NCBI GenBank assembly: GCA_037045355.1 | Contig: JBAOHO010000012.1 | Coordinates: 62,001 to 126,000 of the forward strand | Direction: 5' to 3' | Origin: Candidatus Nanopelagicales bacterium | GTDB taxonomy: Bacteria; Actinomycetota; Actinomycetes; S36-B12; GCA-2699445 | DNA length: 64,000 nucleotides | Shown here: positions 27,013 to 34,731 of the stretch, in pieces | Position numbering within the stretch: position 1 is the first letter of the stretch | Layout of the letters: the number at the start of each line of letters is the position of its first letter | Program-made: the position numbers and the translations under genes | The notes under the pieces: generated by a model | Told to the model about the DNA's origin: nothing | What the model saw: only the letters and a program-made list of their open reading frames with translations | Databases searched by the model: none

Positions 27013-28436
27013 CCCAGTCCGCGAACGCCGCCGCGAGTGCAGCCCCCGCGCTCGAACTGCGCAGTGCTGACGTACTCGCCCGTGGGTTGGTAGGCGCCCA
27101 TGACCCGCTGTTCGGGACGGTTACGCAGACCGAGCACGTCGATGTCGTCCAGACCCACCTTCTGCAACGACCGGTCGAAAGACGGATCGGACGCGAGGTT
27201 GCGCAGGAGCAATGTCCCGCTGCGCCGGCCCAGGGTGTCCCACTGGTCCCCCCAGTTCAACCAGGCGACGTTGCAGGCCGGCCGTGCGTTGGTGGGGCGA
27301 TCCTCGCGGCGGCTGACGACAACTGTGTAGCGGCGGTCCTTGTCGAGCACCTTGCGGACCTGTTCATCGGCGAGACAGTCGATCGTGCTGGTTTCCACCG
27401 GGCTGGTGGATTGGCAGATGGACCAGTACCTCATCTGTCCGGCACCCATAGTGCGAACCCGCGGCCCCGTGCGCGGCGTGGTGGGCAGCTTGCCGCGCAA
27501 CACCAGGACATCACCAAAGGACGCGTTGATCGGCGCGACCGCATAGTTGACCGACCTGTTGTCGTAGTAGCCACCAGCCACACCGATCGCGAGATCCTGC
27601 AGTCGCCGCTCGGCCAGATCCGTTCCGACGTAGAAGATGGACAGGGCCAACGGAGTGTTGAAGAACTTCTCCCAGCGCGCCGGACTGAACGCCGAGTTGG
27701 TGGTCGGATCACCACCCGGTGTGTTGACCAGGGCGGCGTATAGAGCCGCGGGCATCGTCTGGAAGGTGAAGTACCGCTGGGGGTCATTGATCGTCGCGCA
27801 CAGATCGTCACCACGCAGCATCCGGCCATCGGCCAACGTAAGCACCGGTCGAGGCAACGAGCGAACGCCGCGGTCCCGGCCACGATCGGGAAGGTAGACC
27901 CGGTAGATCAGTTCCTGCACGGCCCCGTCGTTGGTGCTGGGGACATCGAGGAAGTTCGGTCCGCGTCGGCCCAGATCCTCGGCGGGGACGGTGATCGTGT
28001 AGGAGCGATTCTGGGGATATCGGTCGGCACCGACACGGTAGGGGTTCGTGCTCCCCCGGTTCGGTTCGATGTCCTTGTCCTCGAGGGCAGCGACCGCGGC
28101 ATGCTCCACCCCGTCGACCCTGCCGTATGAGTTCATCGACATGTACCTGGCGTGGGGATAGCGCCCTTCGAGCCTCAGCACCGAACCAGGCGGAAGACGA
28201 AAGCGCGCACCCCAGTACAGCGCCCCTTCGTCGGGGTAGGCCAGGTTGCTGGACGGGAACTGCATCCCCATGGGACCGAACCAGAAGCACGTCGCCTGTG
28301 TGACACCGCCGGTCTCGTCAGCCGCGGCGGTCGACGCTGGACCCGCAGCGGGAGTGGCCTGGGACGTGGCCGGCGCGAGTGCCGCCGCAGCCAGTGCCCC
28401 GCTGACCACGAGTCCGGGGAGCAGGCGTCGGCGCAT
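27009..28436 (-). CDS. Large secreted protein of unknown function
   Basis: A 475-residue exported protein. MRRRLLPGLVVSGALAAAALAPATSQA is a signal peptide. The mature part has no domain I can name with confidence; it contains CFWFGPMGMQFPSSNLAYPDEG, YPHARYMSMNSYGRVDG and YSICQSTSP, several conserved-looking Trp/Tyr and about five Cys, suggesting a disulfide-stabilised extracellular fold. TACCCT 6 nt upstream of the ATG at 28436 supports this start. It is followed, with a 4-bp overlap, by the MFS transporter, so the pair may serve one uptake or export route. Confidence 0.8.
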   Translation of the reverse strand: MRRRLLPGLVVSGALAAAALAPATSQATPAAGPASTAAADETGGVTQATCFWFGPMGMQFPSSNLAYPDEGALYWGARFRLPPGSVLRLEGRYPHARYMSMNSYGRVDGVEHAAVAALEDKDIEPNRGSTNPYRVGADRYPQNRSYTITVPAEDLGRRGPNFLDVPSTNDGAVQELIYRVYLPDRGRDRGVRSLPRPVLTLADGRMLRGDDLCATINDPQRYFTFQTMPAALYAALVNTPGGDPTTNSAFSPARWEKFFNTPLALSIFYVGTDLAERRLQDLAIGVAGGYYDNRSVNYAVAPINASFGDVLVLRGKLPTTPRTGPRVRTMGAGQMRYWSICQSTSPVETSTIDCLADEQVRKVLDKDRRYTVVVSRREDRPTNARPACNVAWLNWGDQWDTLGRRSGTLLLRNLASDPSFDRSLQKVGLDDIDVLGLRNRPEQRVMGAYQPTGEYVSTAQFERGGCTRGGVRGLG

Positions 28437-28442
28437 CCCCAA

Positions 28443-28448
28443 AGGGTA
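28443..28448 (-). promoter_or_regulatory. -10 element TACCCT before the secreted-protein gene
   Basis: TACCCT on the minus strand, 6 nt before the ATG at 28436, no ribosome site. Confidence 0.5.
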
Positions 28449-28500
28449 GACCGCAGCCGGTACCCACGCCTCTGCCTTCACTCACATCCCCCGTCGACCT

Positions 28501-28576
28501 CCCACGCCCCCACCCACCCCATCCCACGCCCCCATCCCACGTCCCCATCCCACGTCCCCATCCGACGTCGACATCC
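28501..28576. repeat. Tandem repeat, 13-14 bp unit, about 4-5 copies
   Basis: Copies of ccccatcccacgt (with variation) in the promoter region of the sulfatase gene, directly upstream of its -10 element. Confidence 0.85.
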
Positions 28577-28592
28577 GCAGTCCACTGACAAC

Positions 28593-28598
28593 TACGCT
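28593..28598 (+). promoter_or_regulatory. -10 element TACGCT before the sulfatase gene
   Basis: TACGCT ends 6 nt before the GTG at 28605, which has no ribosome site. Confidence 0.55.
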
Positions 28599-28604
28599 GG
28601 TGCG

Positions 28605-30026
28605 GTGACCCCAATCGCCGGACCGCCGCCGCGGCCGTCACGGCGGGCGTTCATGGCGGGCCTGATCGGCGCTGCCGGGGCCACGGGTTTAGGGGCATGC
28701 GCCGACACCAGCGAGGTGGGCGGGCGCCCGGTCCCCGTTCCCGTCGATCCCGCTGCCGCACAGGGAGCCAAGCCCAACTTCGTTGTGATCGTGAGCGACG
28801 ATCACCGCTGGGACCATGTGAGCTACCACCCGGATCACCCACCCTTCCTGAGTACCCCCAACCTCGACCGACTGGCGAGCCAGGGGATGGTGGGCAGGAA
28901 CGCGTTCGTGACCACGGCACTGTGCAGTCCGTCGCGCGGAACGTTCTTGTCCGGCCAGTACGCGCGCAACCACGGGGTGCAGAACAACCTGACAGCCTGG
29001 AACCCGGACACCGAGACCTTCTTCGAACCGCTCATGGCCGCCGGTTACGACTGCGCTTTCATCGGCAAATGGCACATGCCGGGTCAGTTGCCGGACCTGC
29101 GTGGGGTCGATACCTTCATCACCTTCACCGCCGAGGAGGGTCAGGGGCAGTACATCGACTGCCCCCTGCTCATCAACGGGGTGATGACCGAACGACCGGG
29201 CACCTACATCACGCAGGACCTCACTGATCTGGCCCTGGAATGGATCGACACACGACCATCGGGCAAGCCGTACGCGTTGTGGCTCGCCCACAAGGCCGTT
29301 CACCATCGCTTCATCCCGCCCGAGAAGTTCGCCGGTGCACTGGACGAGGCGGACCTGTCGGACCTGCCCGAGGAGTCCTTCGCGTTCCAGTCCCTGATGG
29401 ACCAGAACATCTGGGAGGGCACCCTCGGCGACCTGCGCAGCCTGTACCGCCGTTACAACGAGACGCTGCTGGGCCTCGACGACCAGGTCGGACGCATCAT
29501 CGACGATGTCGATCTGTCGGACACATACGTCGTCTACACCAGTGACAACGGCTACTCCTGGGGCGAGCATGTGCTGACCGGTAAGCGCTGGGCGTACGAG
29601 GAGAACACCCGAGTGCCCTTCATCGCAGCCGGCCCGGGGATTGAGCCGGGCACCACCGACGCCATGATCCTGAATGCGGATCTGGCACCCACCCTGCTCG
29701 ACTGGGCTGGGGCGGATCCCCTGCCCGATGCTCAGGGTCAGTCGGTGGCAGACGTCTTGACCGGCGATGAGGACTCGGTGCGCGACGAGTTCATGTACGA
29801 GTACTTCCCCGACTATCCGTACCACGTCCCGGGTCTGCAGGCGGTCCGGGACGACCGCTGGCTGTACGTCGAGTACGAGACCGGCCCCGCGCCGCAACTG
29901 TTCGACATCGTCGCCGACCCCCGCACCCAGCATGACCTCGCCTCCGAGAACCCGATGAAGACCGCCGAAATGGCGCGGCGGCTGACGGAACTGCGCCACC
30001 GGGTCGAGCACGGCGGTGTGGTGTGA
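28605..30026 (+). CDS. Lipoprotein arylsulfatase-type hydrolase
   Basis: A 473-residue type I sulfatase. Residues 12-32 carry a Tat-like SRRAFM motif and a lipobox ending LGAC (Cys32), so it should be exported folded and lipid-anchored. The calcium-site VSDDHRWDH follows, and the formylglycine site is Cys107 in CSPSRGT; KWHMPG and TSDNGYSWGEH are further sulfatase segments. Activity needs a formylglycine-generating enzyme, not seen in this window. The substrate is probably a sulfated carbohydrate or aryl sulfate. The GTG start rests on the -10 at 28593; longer frames upstream translate the repeat. It overlaps the next gene by 4 bp. Confidence 0.9.
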   Translation: MTPIAGPPPRPSRRAFMAGLIGAAGATGLGACADTSEVGGRPVPVPVDPAAAQGAKPNFVVIVSDDHRWDHVSYHPDHPPFLSTPNLDRLASQGMVGRNAFVTTALCSPSRGTFLSGQYARNHGVQNNLTAWNPDTETFFEPLMAAGYDCAFIGKWHMPGQLPDLRGVDTFITFTAEEGQGQYIDCPLLINGVMTERPGTYITQDLTDLALEWIDTRPSGKPYALWLAHKAVHHRFIPPEKFAGALDEADLSDLPEESFAFQSLMDQNIWEGTLGDLRSLYRRYNETLLGLDDQVGRIIDDVDLSDTYVVYTSDNGYSWGEHVLTGKRWAYEENTRVPFIAAGPGIEPGTTDAMILNADLAPTLLDWAGADPLPDAQGQSVADVLTGDEDSVRDEFMYEYFPDYPYHVPGLQAVRDDRWLYVEYETGPAPQLFDIVADPRTQHDLASENPMKTAEMARRLTELRHRVEHGGVV

Positions 30027-30616
30027 CGGCCGTCTCGGCGCGCCCACACCCCGAGATGAGCGCGACCGGTGCTGGGGTGACGGCAGTTGCCCTGGTGCCC
30101 GCGATCCTCGTGGTCCTTGCTTCGGTGTTCGTGGGTTCCTTCGCGGGCCACCCCGACCGACTCGGTGGTGCGTACGCGCTGCTCATGAATCTCGGTGTGC
30201 TGCTGCGTGGCTTCGGCATGTTCGTGGCCGTGATCGTCGTGTGGGGTCCGCTGCGGAGCCGGCGCGCATCCCGTCCGATTCTGGCGCTTGCACTGCTGTC
30301 GGGACCTCTCGCGTATGGGGTGGTCGCCGCGATCGGGGCGTCCGGCTACTTCCCGCTGGGGCAGGCTGCCTACTACGGCGTCAATCCGATGACCATCGCC
30401 GCCATCGCTGCTCAATGCGCCGTGGCGGCGCTCGGTGAGAGTCTGTGGCGGGCATGGTCGTTGCGGCAGGGCAGGAGCGAGGGACGACCGGTCACCTGGC
30501 GTCTGGCAGCGGTGTTCGTCGGCGGCCTGGCCACCGTGTTCTTCACTGTGCTGTACGACGGCGGAGTGCCGTTCTTCTACATCTACCAGAGCGGGTACAT
30601 GCTGCTCTTCGTGTGA
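30023..30616 (+). CDS. Membrane protein downstream of sulfatase
   Basis: A 197-residue protein with about five membrane segments (AVALVPAILVVLASVFVGSFAG, LLRGFGMFVAVIVVWGPL, PILALALLSGPLAYGVVAAIG and others). No family recognised. The GTG overlaps the sulfatase stop (GTGA), so it is translated with it. Its last codons (LLFV, stop) fall inside the first unit of the 21-bp tandem array, so the C-terminus may vary between strains. Confidence 0.75.
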   Translation: MTAVSARPHPEMSATGAGVTAVALVPAILVVLASVFVGSFAGHPDRLGGAYALLMNLGVLLRGFGMFVAVIVVWGPLRSRRASRPILALALLSGPLAYGVVAAIGASGYFPLGQAAYYGVNPMTIAAIAAQCAVAALGESLWRAWSLRQGRSEGRPVTWRLAAVFVGGLATVFFTVLYDGGVPFFYIYQSGYMLLFV

Positions 30617-30712
30617 TGTGGGCTGCTCTTCGAGTGCCGTGGGCTGCCCTTCGAGTGCCGTGGGCTGCCCTTCGAGTGCCGTGGGCTGCTGTTCGTGTGA
30701 CGTGGGCTGGGT
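30601..30712. repeat. 21-bp tandem repeat, about 5 copies, containing a stop codon
   Basis: Units of the type gggctgcccttcgagtgcc plus two bases. The first unit includes the TGA of the membrane-protein gene, and the array fills most of the gap to the convergent HNH gene. Confidence 0.9.
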
Positions 30713-30762
30713 GCTACAGCTCGGCCCTGCCGGCCGGGCACCTGACACGTAGCGGGCCGAGT

Positions 30763-32205
30763 TCACGCTGCGTGGGGTCGTCGTCGGCGCCATTGATGCC
30801 GGGGCACGGGCGTAATGAGCCAGCGCGGTTCATACGGGTCGGTTTCGGGGTTTCGGCAGATCGTCCATCTGTTGAGGTCGACCTCTCTGTGATGCACCCA
30901 GCAAAGCAGCACCAGCTGATCCACGTCCGTCCTCCCGCCGGCACTCCAGTCCGTGAGGTGATGCGTCTGGCATTCGCTAGGAGGCCTGCCGCACATGACA
31001 CAGCCCCGGTCTCGCAGCGCCAGGGCAGTGCGTTGTGCGGGGGTAGCCAGTCGTAACTTCCGTCCTATCGCCAGCGGCTGAACTTGGGTGATGCCGAGGG
31101 CTCGGGAGATCGACCCGCCCGAGCTGACACCGTCATCGATGACGACCCCCGTGTGCTCCCCGGTGCACAGCGCGAAACGGACCGCCGCGTCACCCAGGGT
31201 GAGCGGATTGCCGCCACCGGAGACGGCCAGTGCACCAGGATCGATACCGTCCGCGACGTCTTGGGCAAGGTCCCGGATGCCCGATCGGGACTGGCCGGCA
31301 GCCACCCGATCGGCTTCGCTGATTCCGACTGTGATCGTGGTGGCCACCGGCAATCCACTCCGCGTGGCGGGGACATCACCGTAGGATGCGGCGCGATTCA
31401 CCAACGTGATGAGCGCATCGGCGCGACGTTGCCCGTTGTGGCGGTGGTCGTTTTCGACGCGCAAGGAATCCGCCAGCGCATCGAGCGCTGCGAGAATCGC
31501 CTCGCCCTCCAGATCCGGGAACTCCCCGTGCAACATGGCCATTCCGCCGTGCTTGGTAACGGTGAGCGTTCGCCGTTCCCAGTCAGTCTGCTCCTGTGCG
31601 TCGCGGTCGTCGGGGTGGAGCAGGTCCAGGAAACGCCGGGTGAGAACCCGGACGCCGGCGACTGAGATCTGGGGGAGTTGCGGGAGACAAGCGGCGAGGA
31701 ACTTCTGCTCGACCGCGACTGGAAGGCCTTTCAACTCCCGCGCGATGACAGCGAGGGACTCGCTGGGGACCCGCCCGGACTGCCATAACTGCGCGAGGTC
31801 CCGGTGACGATCGGCCAGACGGGAGGCCGCGACCGTGGCACCCGCAGCCGAGCCGGACCAGTGGGCTTCGCGCTGCAGAAACGTTCCAGGAGTGAAGGGC
31901 AACACGCCCCCACGCTCCGCAGCCGCCAGCGTGCGGCCGATCTCAGCATCGAGAACGAGGCGGGCCCGAGCCAACACCGCCAGTCGGTCCGCGAGGGCGG
32001 CCCCGGACACCAAGCCGCCCACCAGCGGCTCCTGGCAGATCTCAGCCAGGAGTTCCACCAGGTGCCGCACCCGTGGCGGGCAGTTCGCGGCATCTGCGGT
32101 CAGGAGGTCCGCCAGCGGAAGGCCGGTGGAATCTGAATCATCACCAGGATCGGAGCCAGAACCCGGTGGCTGTGTTGCGTGCATCCCCATGTCTGATTCG
32201 AACAT
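30763..32205 (-). CDS. 13E12-type DUF222 protein with C-terminal HNH nuclease
   Basis: A 480-residue protein of the actinobacterial 13E12/DUF222 family. The long helical DUF222 part (LADLLTADAANCPPRVRHL, ARARLVLDAEIGRTLAAAER, RRFLDLLHPDDRD) is followed by an HNH nuclease with zinc Cys pairs and catalytic His: RGCVMCGRPPSECQTHHLTDW and CWVHHREVDL. The ATG at 32205 lies inside a perfect LexA-type box; downstream ATGs at codons 6 and 8 are alternatives. Several mycobacterial 13E12 genes are known members of the SOS regulon. The molecular role of the family is unsettled. Confidence 0.88.
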   Translation of the reverse strand: MFESDMGMHATQPPGSGSDPGDDSDSTGLPLADLLTADAANCPPRVRHLVELLAEICQEPLVGGLVSGAALADRLAVLARARLVLDAEIGRTLAAAERGGVLPFTPGTFLQREAHWSGSAAGATVAASRLADRHRDLAQLWQSGRVPSESLAVIARELKGLPVAVEQKFLAACLPQLPQISVAGVRVLTRRFLDLLHPDDRDAQEQTDWERRTLTVTKHGGMAMLHGEFPDLEGEAILAALDALADSLRVENDHRHNGQRRADALITLVNRAASYGDVPATRSGLPVATTITVGISEADRVAAGQSRSGIRDLAQDVADGIDPGALAVSGGGNPLTLGDAAVRFALCTGEHTGVVIDDGVSSGGSISRALGITQVQPLAIGRKLRLATPAQRTALALRDRGCVMCGRPPSECQTHHLTDWSAGGRTDVDQLVLLCWVHHREVDLNRWTICRNPETDPYEPRWLITPVPRHQWRRRRPHAA

Positions 32206-32213
32206 ATGTTCGA
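32198..32213 (-). promoter_or_regulatory. LexA (SOS) box
   Basis: TCGAACATATGTTCGA is a perfect 16-bp palindrome matching the actinobacterial LexA operator TCGAAC-N4-GTTCGA. It overlaps the start codon of the DUF222-HNH gene, so LexA bound here should block that gene until DNA damage. Confidence 0.85.
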
Positions 32214-32341
32214 TCTCTTGGGAAGGTGACAGTGATGCACGTCTCACCTTCCGGGAACGGCCCCACCGGCAGAACATCCGGCTCCGCAAGTAGTCCGGCT
32301 GGAACAGCTGCAACACCGCCAGGGAGCCCCGATAGTGGCGC

Positions 32342-32371
32342 GCAGTCACCGAAGGAGCAGTCACCGAAGGA
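32342..32371. repeat. Tandem repeat, 2 x 15 bp
   Basis: Two perfect copies of gcagtcaccgaagga between the HNH gene and the PLP-enzyme gene. Confidence 0.85.
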
Positions 32372-32396
32372 TCGGTGTATCCGGGCGAGGTCTCGG

Positions 32397-33341
32397 CTAC
32401 TCGCGGGCGAAAACGGACGGCCCCCCGCCGGTGTGAATGAAGGTCACCGGACCCGCGGGGATGCGTTCGTCCGCGGCCAGGACAGCGGCGAAGGCCTTCG
32501 CGGTGTAGACCTCGTCGAGCACGACTCCCTCGGTCTGCATCAGCAGGGCCTGCGCCCTCCTGCCGCCGTCCGTGGCGAGGCCGTACCGCTGCCCCAAGTA
32601 GCCGTCCAGCACTGTGACGACAGCCGACCGTTCGGGAGTCGCCGCCAGTCGGTGGACCACTCCCTCGGCCAGGTCCGCGGCCATGTCCGACAGATACTGC
32701 GCTGTCTGTGAGACCTGCACCGCAACGACCTCTGGTCCCGTGGACGTCAACGCGTGCCCGGCGAGAAGACCCCCATGGGTGCCCCCGCTGCCCGACGCGC
32801 ACACCAATGTTCCCGTGACCCCCTGCTCGAGCAGTTCGTCATACGCGCGGGCGTAGCCCAACGCACCCGTCACCGTCGACCCACCGACGGGTATCACAAA
32901 GGGTCGCCGACCCGCTGCTGCAAGTTCCGCCGCCAACTCCTCGGCTCGCCGCAGGCATGCGGGCCAACCACCGGACGACACGAACTCCAGTCGCGCATTC
33001 CACATCTCATCGAGCAGCAGATTCCCGGTCGGCGTTGCTCCCGGGTGACCCGCGAGGATCAGCCGTGCCTCGCGACCTGTCATCGCAGCGACCGCGGCAA
33101 CCGCGCGGGCATGATTGGACTGCGCTGCGCCAACCGTGACCAGCACATCGGCATCGCGATCATCCGCCTCGTCGAGCAAGTACTCGAGTTTGCGGACCTT
33201 GTTGCCGCCCATGGCTACTGGAGTGAGATCGTCCCGCTTGATCCAGATCTCCCGGTCGATCGCGCGGGACAGCCGCTCGAGCCGATAGAGCGGAGTCGGA
33301 TCGGCCAACAGGCGATTACGGGGCCGGGGCACTGACGTCAC
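32397..33341 (-). CDS. ACC deaminase / D-cysteine desulfhydrase family PLP enzyme
   Basis: A 314-residue fold-type II PLP enzyme. The PLP Lys lies in KRDDLTPVAMGGNKVRKLEYLL; GAAQSNHARAVAAVAA and ASGSGGTHGGLLAG bind substrate and phosphate; FIHTGGGPSVF is the family C-terminus. It may act on D-cysteine or 1-aminocyclopropane-1-carboxylate; the sequence alone does not separate these. TATTCT 7 nt before the GTG at 33341 supports this start and a leaderless message. Confidence 0.87.
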   Translation of the reverse strand: MTSVPRPRNRLLADPTPLYRLERLSRAIDREIWIKRDDLTPVAMGGNKVRKLEYLLDEADDRDADVLVTVGAAQSNHARAVAAVAAMTGREARLILAGHPGATPTGNLLLDEMWNARLEFVSSGGWPACLRRAEELAAELAAAGRRPFVIPVGGSTVTGALGYARAYDELLEQGVTGTLVCASGSGGTHGGLLAGHALTSTGPEVVAVQVSQTAQYLSDMAADLAEGVVHRLAATPERSAVVTVLDGYLGQRYGLATDGGRRAQALLMQTEGVVLDEVYTAKAFAAVLAADERIPAGPVTFIHTGGGPSVFARE

Positions 33342-33348
33342 GACCGTC

Positions 33349-33354
33349 AGAATA
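33349..33354 (-). promoter_or_regulatory. -10 element TATTCT before the PLP-enzyme gene
   Basis: TATTCT on the minus strand, 7 nt before the GTG at 33341; no ribosome site. Confidence 0.5.
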
Positions 33355-33457
33355 GGCCCGGCACGTGCGGCGCCGGGGGGCGAACCCGACGACAACCCGG
33401 TCCCCAAGAACCTTGTCCCGGGCGGAGGCAAGGTCCGCTCCGGTAGGGCCCCAAACG

Positions 33458-34493
33458 TCAGTGCGGAATCAGCGCCCACACATCCAGATCGAGCAGCACC
33501 CCGGGAGCGTACTTGCCGTCCTCGCCGCGAAGCGTCATGGACTCGTCTCGGTCGCGAGTGGCGACCAGGCGCAGGCGCAGGGCACCAACTCCGGGGGCAG
33601 CGGTGTCAGCCTTGTCGAGCACCTCGGACCAGGCATAGATGGTGTCCTCCGGCGAACGCAGGGGCGGTGTGGGCGCCTGCGTTGATCGCCGCGACCAACT
33701 GCGCATTCGCCAAGCCGTTGAACGACAGCGCCCGCGCCAGCGAGATGACGTGCCCCCCGTAGACGAGTCGCCGACCGTCCGGCCGGGCTTGCGTATTGAA
33801 GTGCACCTTCGCGGTGTTCTGCCACAGTCGCGTGGCCATCATGTGCTCCGGGTCGGTCAGGGTGACTCCGTCGACATGGTCGATCCGCTCCCCGATGTCG
33901 TAGTCGCCGAACCGATGAGGCTCTCCGGCTGCTTCGAAGTCGTAGTCCGTGAAGTCCAGTCCCTCCGGGATCACGAGATCCGCCGGATCCACGAAGGGCG
34001 CGAGCTCGGGGATCACCGTGTCGGGAGCGGGAACCGACTGGTCGCGCTTGTGCACCATGACCCAGCGGGCCCACTCGATGGCGACTTCGCCACGCTGGTT
34101 CGTCGCAACCGAGCGCACGTAAACGACACCGCTCTTGCCGTTGGAGTTCTGCTTCAGTCCGATGACCGTCGACGTTGTGCGCAACGTGTCGCCGGGGATC
34201 ACCGGGCGGACGAACCGGCATTCCGCGTAACCCAGATTCGCCACGGCGTTGAGCGAGATGTCGGGCACGGTCTTACCGAAGGCGATGTGAAACCCGATCA
34301 GGTCCTCGACCGGGTGCGGTTTCAGGCCAACCGATGCCGCGAATGACGCCGACGAGGGGATCGCGAACCGCGTCGGATACAGAGCGCCGTAGACCGCCCG
34401 ATCGCCCTCCGTGACGGTGCGGGGGGTCGCGTGGTCGATGACCTGGCCGACCGCGAAGTCCTCGAAGAAGTTGCCCGGGTTCGTCTTGCTCAT
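33458..34493 (-). pseudogene. Double-MaoC hydratase (mesaconyl-CoA hydratase-like), frameshifted near its end
   Basis: The first 290 residues (GNFFEDFAVGQVIDHATPRTV, LIGFHIAFGKTVPDISLNAVANL, YGGHVISLARALSFNGLANAQ) match two-hotdog MaoC enzymes such as mesaconyl-CoA/beta-methylmalyl-CoA hydratase. After HTAPAFAGG the frame turns to nonsense and stops at 33606. The true ending, DTIYAWSEVLDKAD to DLDVWALIPH, is in another frame down to 33458. Removing one G near 33645-33650 gives FAGDTIYAW, so a single extra base broke the gene or the assembly. Start at ATG 34493 is supported by TAGATT 7 nt upstream. If the base is an error the product is an intact protein of about 345 residues. Confidence 0.82.
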
Positions 34494-34500
34494 GGACTCG

Positions 34501-34506
34501 AATCTA
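34501..34506 (-). promoter_or_regulatory. -10 element TAGATT before the MaoC gene
   Basis: TAGATT on the minus strand, 7 nt before the ATG at 34493; no ribosome site. Confidence 0.5.
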
Positions 34507-34731
34507 TCGCGGGGGTTCATCGCGCCGCCGCCCCAGGAGGCTCGACCGGCGTGAGCCAGGAGCTACGCGGCCGGAGTTCCGAGACGCCCGGCGTCGGGTC
34601 GGCGAGCACTTCCGGGACGGGCCGGCGGAATGGATCGACGTTTGCGGCAGCGGAAGTGCTGGCGCAGGTTGGGGAGTGTGAGGGCAGAAGGCCGCGAAAG
34701 CGGTGGTGTCGCGCCAGGTTCCCAGGGCAGC

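Noticed and set aside
25840..27093. Long plus-strand frames opposite the MFS gene
   Set aside because: Composition is His/Arg/Gln-rich and without motifs, typical of the antisense of a membrane protein in high-GC DNA.
28152..28604. N-terminal extension of the sulfatase to 624 residues
   Set aside because: The extra part is antisense to the secreted-protein gene and the repeat. The Tat/lipobox leader and the -10 hexamer mark the GTG at 28605.
30763..32802. DUF222 protein of 679 residues
   Set aside because: The added N-terminus overlaps the PLP-enzyme gene antisense, and the SOS box plus family start point to 32205.
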